A DNA stretch of 36,737 nt from a virus, in IMG/VR virus record IMGVR_UViG_3300027782_000181, positions 1-36,737 of that record; one strand, 5' to 3'. The position numbers and the translations under genes are program-made. The notes under the pieces are model-generated. The model was not told where the DNA came from. It saw nothing but the letters and a program-made list of their open reading frames with translations, and did no database searches. Positions within the stretch are counted from its first letter, which is position 1, and each line of letters opens with the position of its first letter. Positions 7,239 through 13,805 of this stretch are shown here, in pieces.

Positions 7239-7801
7239 TATGCACTCCGAATCAAAGCAGCATTGAAATAGTTATATGAAGGATCAGCATTGTTAAAATT
7301 CAAAGAACCACTATATGTGTGATAAACATATCCTTGAAGATAATCAGATGTTCCATTCATATAAACAACACCAGTAGTAGTCATTTGCATTGAGTTTGTA
7401 CCATTCATTGGAATAGACCCACCAGCTCTATATTGACTACCATTTTTATAAATTTTTGTAAATGCATTACCAGATGCCGCTGTAGGTATCCAAAATCCAA
7501 CGGTGACTAGGTAATAACCAGCAATATTAGGTCCAAACGAATAAGCAGGAACAGATACTCCGTTTAATGTTGCTGTGGATCCAGTGGCATTAAAACAACC
7601 ACCAGTATCAAATTGTTTTGCATCGGCAACTAAAGCAGTATTTGTTGAAGCTGAGACAGTAAATGTTCCGTTATTATAAGCAGCAACACATGGTGCTAAA
7701 CCGTATGGCAATTGAAATCCAGTATTTGCTCCGCTGGAATTAAGGTTAGCCATAATAACGCCATTGGCCGTTTGTATTTGATTTAATTTTAAGACGCTCA
7801 T
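7238..7801 (-). CDS. Tail fibre/tip protein with C1q-like head, copy A
   Basis: A 187-residue protein. A short attachment segment (MSVLKLNQIQTANGVIMANL) precedes a beta-sandwich head. Its spaced motifs resemble C1q/TNF-like phage heads: GYYLVTVGFWI around residue 100, TKIYKNGSQYR, VVYMNGTSDYLQGYVYH and a final YFNAALIRSA. The 176-aa protein at 8819-9349 has the same order (GYYLVIGMARF, IFVNGSVYS, VYLNGSTDYVEF, FTGSLLRAA). Such domains trimerise and often bind surface glycans or proteins. No shaft repeat is present, so it may cap another fibre. The fold is assigned from pattern only. Confidence 0.7.
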   Translation of the reverse strand: MSVLKLNQIQTANGVIMANLNSSGANTGFQLPYGLAPCVAAYNNGTFTVSASTNTALVADAKQFDTGGCFNATGSTATLNGVSVPAYSFGPNIAGYYLVTVGFWIPTAASGNAFTKIYKNGSQYRAGGSIPMNGTNSMQMTTTGVVYMNGTSDYLQGYVYHTYSGSLNFNNADPSYNYFNAALIRSA

Positions 7802-7804
7802 AGT

Positions 7805-8107
7805 TTACTCTGGTTTTGGATATTTAGTCTTAACGGCCTGGCAGGCTGCAATATAGGCATCAATTTGTTCTTGGTCACCTTTCACTACACCGTCAAGGTA
7901 ATCTGTGTATGATGGGTATTCTAAAGCACGATTTCTTTGATATTGCTTGGCTTCGTATTCTGCTGTAAGACGAAGAAGTTCATTGTCAATCTGTTCGTTA
8001 GTTACTGGAGCAATAACAGGATTAACCCATTGAACATCATTACCATAAATATTGACTTGAGCATTTGGAACAAGAGATAAGATTGCTTTTATTTTAGTAA
8101 TAATCAT
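7805..8107 (-). CDS. Tail fibre assembly chaperone-like protein (100 aa)
   Basis: The start at 8107 (MIITKIKAILSLVPNAQVNI) is chosen over an upstream ATG. It overlaps the 178-aa gene stop as ATGA and has GGAG 8 nt upstream. The central helix NEQIDNELLRLTAEYEAKQY is followed by NRALEYPSYTDYLDGVVKGD, then AYIAACQAVKTKYPKPE. The arrangement (R-A-EYPS..D.LD...KGD, ending in AVK-x-[KR]YPKP) is the signature I associate with phage tail assembly chaperones of the PF16778 type. It directly follows the 178-aa head and is its probable partner. Confidence 0.75.
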   Translation of the reverse strand: MIITKIKAILSLVPNAQVNIYGNDVQWVNPVIAPVTNEQIDNELLRLTAEYEAKQYQRNRALEYPSYTDYLDGVVKGDQEQIDAYIAACQAVKTKYPKPE

Positions 8108-8640
8108 CCTGCAATCTCCATTAAAGTTAATGTGCTGGCACACTCTGTAAGTCCATCAACTGATGGACTCGCTCCTTCTGTTGAATTAAAAGAAACAGTA
8201 ATTGCTCCAGATGAAGGCAACCAAGAATAAATTTTATATGTTATACTACTTGTTGTTGAAGGACTATCTACAAATGAAACAGATGGTTTAGTTTGAAGCT
8301 GATTTCCTGATCCACCTCTATCGTAAGCTCTTAAATTGGTAAAACTTGCAGCTAGTTTTGTTCCGCTTCTATCTACAATTAAAAACGCAAGATTGTCGAA
8401 ACTTGAAACTCTATCTATTAACACACTAGGAGCAGCTATAACTAAAATCCTACTAGATGAACTTGTTGGTGTAATAGACGCTGAAATTCCACTATCTATC
8501 CAAGAGCCTGTGGTCGATGTTGTAGAGTATGTTCTTGTATTTGCACTCACAACTTGCAGCACTTCACCAGTTTGTCTGGATGAAAAACCACCAGAAGAAG
8601 CTAATCCTGTGATTGATGAACTATTGAGAACTAAAGGCAT
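8104..8640 (-). CDS. Virion tip/fibre head protein (178 aa)
   Basis: A 178-residue beta-rich protein. After MPLVLNSSSITGLASSGGF comes GEVLQVVSANTRTYSTTST, then SGISASITPTSSSSRILV, and it ends in STLTLMEIAG. This layout (a Q-V-x(3)-T-x(3)-S-T-x(2)-W start, an IxPxSxSSKILV-like strand and a TLMEI end) is common in short fibre-tip proteins of aquatic phages, from memory. The terminal MEIAG codons contain the GGAG ribosome binding site for the next gene. The receptor is unknown. Confidence 0.7.
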   Translation of the reverse strand: MPLVLNSSSITGLASSGGFSSRQTGEVLQVVSANTRTYSTTSTTGSWIDSGISASITPTSSSSRILVIAAPSVLIDRVSSFDNLAFLIVDRSGTKLAASFTNLRAYDRGGSGNQLQTKPSVSFVDSPSTTSSITYKIYSWLPSSGAITVSFNSTEGASPSVDGLTECASTLTLMEIAG

Positions 8641-8819
8641 TATTCTGTTACCTCATCGAGTTGAGCTTGTGTTGGTCTAGTTAAAGTAGGGTGTTCCCAC
8701 TTGGCGATATAATCACCTTTGCCATCTGAATCGTTTTGCAAATGAATTGTTCCACGAAAAGGTGAAAAATCATCATCAACTAATGATGGGTATAGGGATT
8801 TAATTTTTTCCATTAACAT
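8640..8819 (-). CDS. Small XkdW-like fibre partner (59 aa)
   Basis: A 59-residue protein starting at ATG 8819, overlapping the preceding C1q-like fibre stop as TAATG. GAGGG lies 7 nt upstream; a second Met two codons in is possible. It reads MLMEKIKSLYPSLVDDDF, then IHLQNDSDGKGDYIAKWEHP and TRPTQAQLDEVTE. It is paralogous to the 54-aa protein at 7074-7238 and resembles the XkdW family (PF09636). Its stop overlaps the start of the 178-aa gene by one base. It probably assists folding of the C1q-like head before it. Confidence 0.75.
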   Translation of the reverse strand: MLMEKIKSLYPSLVDDDFSPFRGTIHLQNDSDGKGDYIAKWEHPTLTRPTQAQLDEVTE

Positions 8820-9349
8820 TATGCTGCCCTCAACAATGAACCAGTAAATTTATAAGCTGTGTAGTAGTCGGTAGTTTGTGCTGAGCCAGAGTTTTGATAA
8901 GCATAAAATTCAACATAGTCAGTTGAGCCGTTTAGATAAACAATAGCTGAACATTGGTTATACGTATAAGATGATGAGCAAGAAGCTCCACTTCCCCTAG
9001 AATAAACGCTACCATTTACAAATATTGAACCAATAGTAAGGGTTGCTGTAATTGGACCAAACCGTGCCATTCCAATAACAAGATAGTAACCAGCTACAGT
9101 TGGGGTAAAGCGGCTAGAAGCAAAATTATTGTTTGTGTCAAAGTCCTCTGTTTGAAAAAGAACTTTTGTATCAGTGCCTGATGCACAAGATACTCCTGCG
9201 GTAGGATAAGCACTAAACGCTGGCATATTGCCACTAACCATTGCAGTACCAGTTGTTGCTGGAAATGTAACTGTTAAATCTGAAGCACCATCAGCACTTA
9301 CTAAGTTTAACGAACCGCCAGCAGGATTTTTTAATTTTAAATTTGCCAT
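8819..9349 (-). CDS. Tail fibre/tip protein with C1q-like head, copy B
   Basis: A 176-residue protein. The start at 9349 (MANLKLKNPAGGSLNLVSAD) is preferred over an ATG five codons upstream, because it overlaps the preceding stop as TAATG and gives the usual fibre-lead beginning. The lead continues SDLTVTFPATTGTAMV, a motif common before phage fibre heads. The C1q-like head shares spaced motifs with copy A at 7238-7801 (GYYLVIGMARF, NGSVYS, VYLNGSTDYVEFYAY, FTGSLLRAA). The last codons (LRAA) encode the ribosome binding site of the 59-aa partner gene. Confidence 0.7.
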   Translation of the reverse strand: MANLKLKNPAGGSLNLVSADGASDLTVTFPATTGTAMVSGNMPAFSAYPTAGVSCASGTDTKVLFQTEDFDTNNNFASSRFTPTVAGYYLVIGMARFGPITATLTIGSIFVNGSVYSRGSGASCSSSYTYNQCSAIVYLNGSTDYVEFYAYQNSGSAQTTDYYTAYKFTGSLLRAA

Positions 9350-9627
9350 TATAGAATTACCCAAGTAGAACCAGCATTCAATGTTACTGAGTATGGGGCA
9401 TCAATAGTGAGTGGTCCCGCAGTAAACGCATTTTGATTTGCTGATACAGTTAAGTTTGCTGTAACATTCTGTGCGTTATAATACATCACATGAACTGTTT
9501 GTGTATCAATAAATTGACCACCAGCACCTGCAGCTAACTTAGCAGAGGTAATTGAACCATCAGCAATATCAGCAGCAACAACTGCATTATCTGATATGAT
9601 TCCGGATGTAATCTGTTGAATTGGCAT
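9349..9627 (-). CDS. Short fibre-associated protein (92 aa)
   Basis: A 92-residue protein. The first half (MPIQQITSGIISDNAVVAAD, then DGSITSAKLAAGAGG) is the V.AADI.DGSIT lead typical of phage fibres, also seen at the start of the 414-aa fibre. The second half ends in AGPLTIDAPYSVTLNAGSTW and VIL, related to the end of the 140-aa protein at 3820-4242. It may be a minimal fibre or a decoration protein. Its gene follows a CATAAATA late-promoter-like element, with AAGAG upstream of the start. Confidence 0.6.
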   Translation of the reverse strand: MPIQQITSGIISDNAVVAADIADGSITSAKLAAGAGGQFIDTQTVHVMYYNAQNVTANLTVSANQNAFTAGPLTIDAPYSVTLNAGSTWVIL

Positions 9628-9653
9628 CTATATTTTTCTCTTATTAATTCTTT

Positions 9654-9661
9654 TATTTATG
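9654..9661 (-). promoter_or_regulatory. Late promoter-like element CATAAATA
   Basis: The minus strand reads CATAAATA immediately after the stop of the 302-aa glycine-rich gene and 26 nt before the ATG of the 92-aa gene. This leaves room for a normal leader with a ribosome binding site. Confidence 0.45.
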
Positions 9662-10570
9662 TTAGTTGATGGAGTAAGTTACATTTGCAGTAAATGTTCC
9701 ATCACCCGTAAATGTATGAATGGTGTTGCCGCCAGAACTTGTAACAGTACCACCAACTGCTCTCTGTGTACCAGAATAACGAATAATTACAACACCTGAT
9801 CCACCATTACCACCATAAGATGTTAAGCCGTCATCACTGCCTCCACCGCCACCGCCTGTGTTGGATGTGCCAGCTTGTCCGTTACCTGCTGGTGATCCAG
9901 CATTTGTGCTAGCAGTTCCATTACCACCGCCGCCAGTGCCGCCAGTACCAGCTGTGCCACCAGAGCGTGTTCCTCCGCCTCCGCCTCCACCATATGTTGA
10001 TGGTGATCCAGATAATGATGATGCTAAACCTGCGCCGCCATTTGGAGATGCACCAGTAGCACCAACATAACCTGCACCGCCACCTCCACCGCCATTGTAT
10101 GGCGATGAATTATAGTTAGCGCCGCCACTATTTCCTTGGCCAGCGGTTCCTGTTCCTCCAGATTTTGCAGAAACAGTTGAACCACCTGCACCACCGCCAG
10201 AACCACCGTTAGAACCAACAATATTGTTTGCACCACCGCCACCACCGCCAAGGGATGCTGGAATTGTTGCAAATTGTGAATTACTTCCACTAGCACCACT
10301 ACCTGCAGGAGATCCACCTAATGTGCCTGCACCGCCACCACCAACACTTACGCTATATGATGTACCAGCAACAATTGGATATGATAGTCCTGTTGCAAAA
10401 CCTCCAGCGCCACCGCCTCCGCCAGAGTAACTACCTCCGCCACCGCCTCCAGCTACTACAAGATAATCTATTTTTGTTACAAATGGTAAAGATGCACTTA
10501 ATCCTACAGGATATGAATATCCAGTTGGTCTGAAATTTGTTTGTGAAAATTGTTTAGTTGTATCACCCAT
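9662..10570 (-). CDS. Glycine-rich tail adhesin (302 aa)
   Basis: A glycine-rich protein. The N-terminal ~45 residues (a TNFRPTGYSYPVGLSASLPF lead, then KIDYLVVAGGGGGG) and the C-terminal ~55 residues (GGSGVVIIRYSGTQRAVGG, then SSGGNTIHTFTGDGTF) match the paralog at 10584-11453. Between them lie ~200 residues of Gly with Ser, Ala, Asn and Thr, arranged as poly-Gly runs. This is the phage glycine-rich domain architecture (PF21722-like from memory), related in style to T4-type gp38 adhesins whose loops bind outer-membrane receptors. It may act as a fibre tip. The repetitive DNA could recombine with its two relatives. Confidence 0.78.
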   Translation of the reverse strand: MGDTTKQFSQTNFRPTGYSYPVGLSASLPFVTKIDYLVVAGGGGGGSYSGGGGGAGGFATGLSYPIVAGTSYSVSVGGGGAGTLGGSPAGSGASGSNSQFATIPASLGGGGGGANNIVGSNGGSGGGAGGSTVSAKSGGTGTAGQGNSGGANYNSSPYNGGGGGGAGYVGATGASPNGGAGLASSLSGSPSTYGGGGGGGTRSGGTAGTGGTGGGGNGTASTNAGSPAGNGQAGTSNTGGGGGGSDDGLTSYGGNGGSGVVIIRYSGTQRAVGGTVTSSGGNTIHTFTGDGTFTANVTYSIN

Positions 10571-10583
10571 TGCTCAAATAACC

Positions 10584-11453
10584 TTAATTAATAGTATATT
10601 GACCGGTGATAAATGCACCATCACCAGTAAATGTGTGAATAGTGTAACCACCAGATGATGTTACTGTTCCGCCAGTTGCACCTTGTGTTCCCGAATAACG
10701 AATTATTACAATACCTGAACCACCAGTGTTTGCACCGGCGCCGCCGCCACCTGTATTTACTGTTCCAGCATTTCCGCCAGATGCACCACCTGCACCGCCA
10801 CCACCTGTGCTTGGAGTTCCAGCACCACCTGTCACGTTTGCATTGCCGCCAGCACCGCCAGCATAATATGTTGATGTGCCTGAATATGAAGATGTTGAAC
10901 CAATACCACCTGCACCGCCAGTTTGGCCATTAGGATTTGGAGCACTACCGCCAGCCCCGCCTGCGCCGCCACCGCCACCACCTGCTTGAACTGTTACACC
11001 TTGTGTACCTGCACCTGTGCCGCCATTATTTCCTTGACCTGGAGTTCCTGAACCACCTGGCCCAGCACCACTATTTCCACCGCCTCCTGATCCACCTGAA
11101 GCGCCAGAAAATTGTCCTGGATTAGTATCTCCACCGCCGCCACCTCCGCCACCGCCAATCGCAGTTACAGATGAGAAAGTTGAATTTGATCCGTTTAAAC
11201 CTCTAGCATTTAATAGATATGTTCCGCCAGCGCCTACTGTTACAGCATATGATGTGTTGTCTGTAACAGAAAAACTACTGCCTGTTGCAAAACCTCCAGC
11301 ACCACCGCCGCCTCCGTAATATCCAGCACCAGCAGAAGAACCACCTGCGCCACCACCAGCAACCACGAGATAATCAACTGAAGTTACTCCTCTACCTGAT
11401 AATCCCACAGGATAGTCATAACCAACAGGACGGCCTAATCTGCGGACACTCAT
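10584..11453 (-). CDS. Glycine-rich tail adhesin (289 aa)
   Basis: A paralog of the 302-aa protein. It starts MSVRRLGRPVGYDYPVGLSG, then TSVDYLVVAGGGAGG, and ends with GSGIVIIRYSGTQGATGG, SSGGYTIHTFTGDG and FITGQYTIN. The central region is glycine-rich with a different loop sequence and length. The start overlaps the stop of the 112-aa gene as TAATG, repeating the arrangement at 798-1151, so the pair (112-aa protein plus glycine-rich protein) exists twice in the window. A receptor-binding role is inferred from the architecture. Confidence 0.78.
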   Translation of the reverse strand: MSVRRLGRPVGYDYPVGLSGRGVTSVDYLVVAGGGAGGSSAGAGYYGGGGGAGGFATGSSFSVTDNTSYAVTVGAGGTYLLNARGLNGSNSTFSSVTAIGGGGGGGGGDTNPGQFSGASGGSGGGGNSGAGPGGSGTPGQGNNGGTGAGTQGVTVQAGGGGGGAGGAGGSAPNPNGQTGGAGGIGSTSSYSGTSTYYAGGAGGNANVTGGAGTPSTGGGGAGGASGGNAGTVNTGGGGAGANTGGSGIVIIRYSGTQGATGGTVTSSGGYTIHTFTGDGAFITGQYTIN

Positions 11454-11791
11454 TATACTACCTCAGTACCAAATGCACCAATAGAAATTGAAGAAGAACT
11501 TGTGTTAGCTGCTAAAACCATACCAGCATTTGCGGTAAGACCTAAAGTAATAGCAATTGTATCAGCTGCAGGAACAACACCACCACGAATGATGTATGTT
11601 GCAGTTGGAGCTGCTGCATTAAATTCCGAAGAATTCATTAATGCCAAACTATAAGAGGCATTAGAAGCTGTTTGATTACAAATAGTAATTGTTGAGATTA
11701 CTGCTGAAGTTGCTGCAGGCACAACATACACATTAGTCTGCGTATTTGCAGATGGGTTAATTGCGCCAAGTCGTTTAAATGATTGTGCCAT
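11453..11791 (-). CDS. Small beta-rich fibre-associated protein, ~110-aa family (copy 2)
   Basis: A 112-residue protein, the same length as the 813-1151 product and alignable along its whole length: K-x-LG-x-[IL]NPSANTQ, TNVYVVPAAT, CNQTASNASYSL, a middle YIIRGGVVPAADT motif, then VLAANTSSSSISIGAFGTEV. Cys and charged residues are scarce, and the pattern is strongly beta. It sits directly before a glycine-rich adhesin gene. No characterised family comes to mind. A structural connector between baseplate or fibre and adhesin is one possibility. Confidence 0.7.
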   Translation of the reverse strand: MAQSFKRLGAINPSANTQTNVYVVPAATSAVISTITICNQTASNASYSLALMNSSEFNAAAPTATYIIRGGVVPAADTIAITLGLTANAGMVLAANTSSSSISIGAFGTEVV

Positions 11792-11794
11792 TGA

Positions 11795-12466
11795 TTAAAT
11801 TCCTGATAACATTAAAATATTTGTTAGGGGTGAAACTGCCAATTTATTATCTGTTACACCGCCGTCTGCCAATTCAACTGTTCCTACTGAACCTGCGGCC
11901 AATGCCGTAACTGTCGTTGATGTTCTGAAGCCTAAATGTCTAACTGAAACATTAGAAGATGCAGGAGGTGCAGAAGTAAATGTAATTGTTGTACCAGTAA
12001 CACTATAATGCGCTGGTGAAATTTGATAAACACCGTCAACTGTTACCATAATGGAGTTTGCTGATGCAGGTGTTTCTTGTAATGTAAATGTTTGACCTGT
12101 ACCGTTTGCGGTAAAAGTATCTTGTGTGAATTGCTTAATGTTTGTAGATAACTTAGCGTAAGAAACAGAACCATCAGGTAACTGAACTTGTGCTGTGCCA
12201 TAGTTACGATATACCAAATAGACATTATTTGTACCTGAAGGAGGAGCTTCAGTAAATGTGAGTGCCGTACCAACAACAGTATATGCGACTGTTGGTTCTT
12301 GACGAACATTCTCTACAAATAAATCAATATCTGTTACATCATTAACAGGTCTTGATAGTGTGAAAGCAGTTGTGCTTCCATTACCACTAAAGCGCTCAGC
12401 ATCTAGTGGTTTGCCAGATGACCGTGTTGGGTCAAAAGGTAACGATGAGTTTCCTAAGTATCCCAT
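11795..12466 (-). CDS. Fibre-associated structural protein with tandem beta domains, YLGN type
   Basis: A 223-residue protein that begins MGYLGNSSLPFDPTRSSGKP. It then carries two related beta domains. The first has AERFSGNGSTTAFTLSRPV and LTFTEAPPSGTNNVYLVY. The second has DTFTANGTGQTFTLQETPA and ITFTSAPPASSNVSVRHLG. Both follow the pattern F.(G/A)NG.(T/G)..FTL ... (L/I)TFT.APP..(T/S)N, an internal duplication. The C-terminus (AAGSVGTVELADGGVTDNKL) is a fibre-lead repeat. Similar domains occur in many aquatic phage tail proteins. It could be a short fibre or baseplate adaptor. It is the larger relative of the 140-aa protein at 3820-4242. Confidence 0.68.
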   Translation of the reverse strand: MGYLGNSSLPFDPTRSSGKPLDAERFSGNGSTTAFTLSRPVNDVTDIDLFVENVRQEPTVAYTVVGTALTFTEAPPSGTNNVYLVYRNYGTAQVQLPDGSVSYAKLSTNIKQFTQDTFTANGTGQTFTLQETPASANSIMVTVDGVYQISPAHYSVTGTTITFTSAPPASSNVSVRHLGFRTSTTVTALAAGSVGTVELADGGVTDNKLAVSPLTNILMLSGI

Positions 12467-12469
12467 TTA

Positions 12470-12796
12470 TTATGCAATCTCTAGTAATGAAACGATGGTG
12501 TCAACTGCGTTGTTTGCACTAGTTGTGATTTTAATTGAATCAGCTGCCTGCAACACAACTTTTTGGTCGCCACCAATTGGAACTAAAGAAGAACCAGTCA
12601 GAATTGGTGCATTAGAAATGATTGAATAGTCAACAGACGAACGGCGCAAGAACACATTTGCGGTTACCGTGCCGTTGGACTTATTAGATAAAGTCATTCC
12701 AATCAGAGTTGTTTGTGTAGCAGACGGACAAGTGTAAACAGTATTTGAAGTAACTTCAATGTTCACATTAGCCGTTGATTTAAAGGTATTTGCCAT
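12470..12796 (-). CDS. Small beta-rich fibre-associated protein, ~110-aa family (divergent copy)
   Basis: A 108-residue protein (MANTFKSTANVNIEVTSNTV, YTCPSATQTTLIGMTLSNKS, SLVPIGGDQKVVLQAADSIK, VDTIVSLLEIA). The order of features (short lead, V-Y-x-[VC]-P followed by a T-x-[IL]-x(2)-[MI] strand, an NK/NQ turn, a GG-x(2)-V/P turn and a hydrophobic end) recalls the 112-aa proteins, but conservation is weak and homology is tentative. It starts after a doubled late-promoter-like element, with AAGGA upstream of the ATG. Proteins of this kind are often annotated as virion structural. Confidence 0.6.
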   Translation of the reverse strand: MANTFKSTANVNIEVTSNTVYTCPSATQTTLIGMTLSNKSNGTVTANVFLRRSSVDYSIISNAPILTGSSLVPIGGDQKVVLQAADSIKITTSANNAVDTIVSLLEIA

Positions 12797-12819
12797 GTTG
12801 TGTTATATCCTTGATATTC

Positions 12820-12835
12820 TATTTATCTATTTATC
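12820..12835 (-). promoter_or_regulatory. Tandem late promoter-like elements GATAAATA x2
   Basis: The minus strand reads GATAAATAGATAAATA, two perfect NATAAATA octamers in tandem. The upstream one contains the TAA stop of the 247-aa gene. The ATG of the 108-aa gene follows 23 nt later, with AAGGA as ribosome binding site. This is the strongest promoter candidate in the fibre array and would drive everything to its left. Confidence 0.5.
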
Positions 12836-13574
12836 CAAGTGCAATTGACAAAGCAACAGCGTTATCAATGGCTGTATTAGCTGTGGAAAATGCGCTATTC
12901 GCATAACTTGAAGAACTATTTGCCACCGCAAACGCACTATTACCATACGAGGCTGCGGAGTTAGCAGTATAACTTGGAGTGTTGGCCTGTAAGAAGGCCG
13001 CATTAGCATGAACAAATGCTGAGTTAGCGTATGAACCAGCAGAAGTTGCAAAGGCCTGTGCCGTTGTAATATTGCTATATAGTGCAGTATTGGCAGAGCC
13101 TGTTAAAATTGTGATATTGGCGGTTGAGAAATTACCATATGTTGCAGTTACATTACTGAGGGTTGTATTACCAGTAATGATTGTGAAACCACCAATCGAA
13201 AGATTGTTTGCAGCCGTTATAGAACCGTTGGCGATGATATCATCAAAACCAATTGAATCTAAAATAATGTTTCCTGATACTGTTACATTACCAGCAACAG
13301 TTAAGTCACCACCAATATAACCAGTAGTTGAAACATTCAGAGTGGTTACATTAGTAAAACCACCAAGGATTGTATTGTTTGCATACAGAGTATTGATACT
13401 GGCTGATGTGCGAACATTTAATTGAGCCTGTGAACCAGAAATGTCTAGTTTTGTGTTAGCAACAAACGAAGCGCCATTACCATCAGTAAGGGTATTGGCG
13501 GTTGCAATTAAATTTTGAGTTGCCGCTAACCAATGTTGAAAGGTATTGGCGGTTGTTAATTGATTAATCGCCAT
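12831..13574 (-). CDS. Fibre-like structural protein with short repeats (247 aa)
   Basis: A 247-residue protein. The N-terminus (MAINQLTTANTFQHWLAATQ, then LIATANTLTDG) is a lead found in tail proteins of T4-like aquatic phages, from memory. Residues ~65-160 are parallel-beta-like steps (IGGDLTVAGNVTVSGNIILD, IGGFTIITGNTTLSNV). Residues ~175-240 are degenerate heptad-like repeats of the type SYANSAF-x(2)-ANAA, seen at least five times. Such A-N-S repeats occur in phage fibre shafts. Its start overlaps the stop of the coiled-coil gene upstream (TAATG). It is likely to link the baseplate to peripheral fibres. Confidence 0.7.
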   Translation of the reverse strand: MAINQLTTANTFQHWLAATQNLIATANTLTDGNGASFVANTKLDISGSQAQLNVRTSASINTLYANNTILGGFTNVTTLNVSTTGYIGGDLTVAGNVTVSGNIILDSIGFDDIIANGSITAANNLSIGGFTIITGNTTLSNVTATYGNFSTANITILTGSANTALYSNITTAQAFATSAGSYANSAFVHANAAFLQANTPSYTANSAASYGNSAFAVANSSSSYANSAFSTANTAIDNAVALSIALG

Positions 13575-13804
13575 TATCCGTATTTCCTAATGTTAGCTAT
13601 ATCTTGCAATAGTGCTTTGATTTCAGACATTTCTTCTTCTATTTTGGCTAAGCGTTGTTTTGTTTCAAGTTTTTCAGAGATTTCTTTTTTTGCCATCTCT
13701 CTCTTTTGCATATAGTCTTGCAAACCAGCTCTATCTGTATTTAGAACAGCTTTGGAGTGCATATCTCTTACTAGATTGTCGTGGTCTTTTACTTTAGCAA
13801 ACAT
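13574..13804 (-). CDS. Small coiled-coil protein of the baseplate operon (76 aa)
   Basis: The start at 13804 (MFAKVKDHDNLVRDMHSKAV) is chosen because it lies one base past the stop of the DUF4815 gene. A longer frame starting at 13858 would overlap that gene and lacks a conserved-looking front. After LNTDRAGLQDYMQKREMA the C-terminal half is a charged amphipathic helix (KLETKQRLAKIEEEMSEIKA, then LLQDIANIRKYG) with heptad spacing. Its small size and its place between two structural genes suggest a connector or assembly factor. The function is unknown. Confidence 0.7.
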   Translation of the reverse strand: MFAKVKDHDNLVRDMHSKAVLNTDRAGLQDYMQKREMAKKEISEKLETKQRLAKIEEEMSEIKALLQDIANIRKYG

Positions 13805-13805
13805 A

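Noticed and set aside
8108-8143. Upstream start for the 100-aa chaperone-like protein
   Set aside because: It would overlap the 178-aa gene and add a Cys/His-rich front with no family resemblance. The ATG at 8107 has a good ribosome binding site and the usual ATGA overlap.
9858-11491. Plus-strand open frames encoding Pro-rich or His/Leu/Arg-rich proteins
   Set aside because: They lie antisense to the glycine-rich adhesin genes; Gly codons read on the other strand give Pro/Ala/Thr codons. They have no ribosome binding sites, and composition explains them fully.
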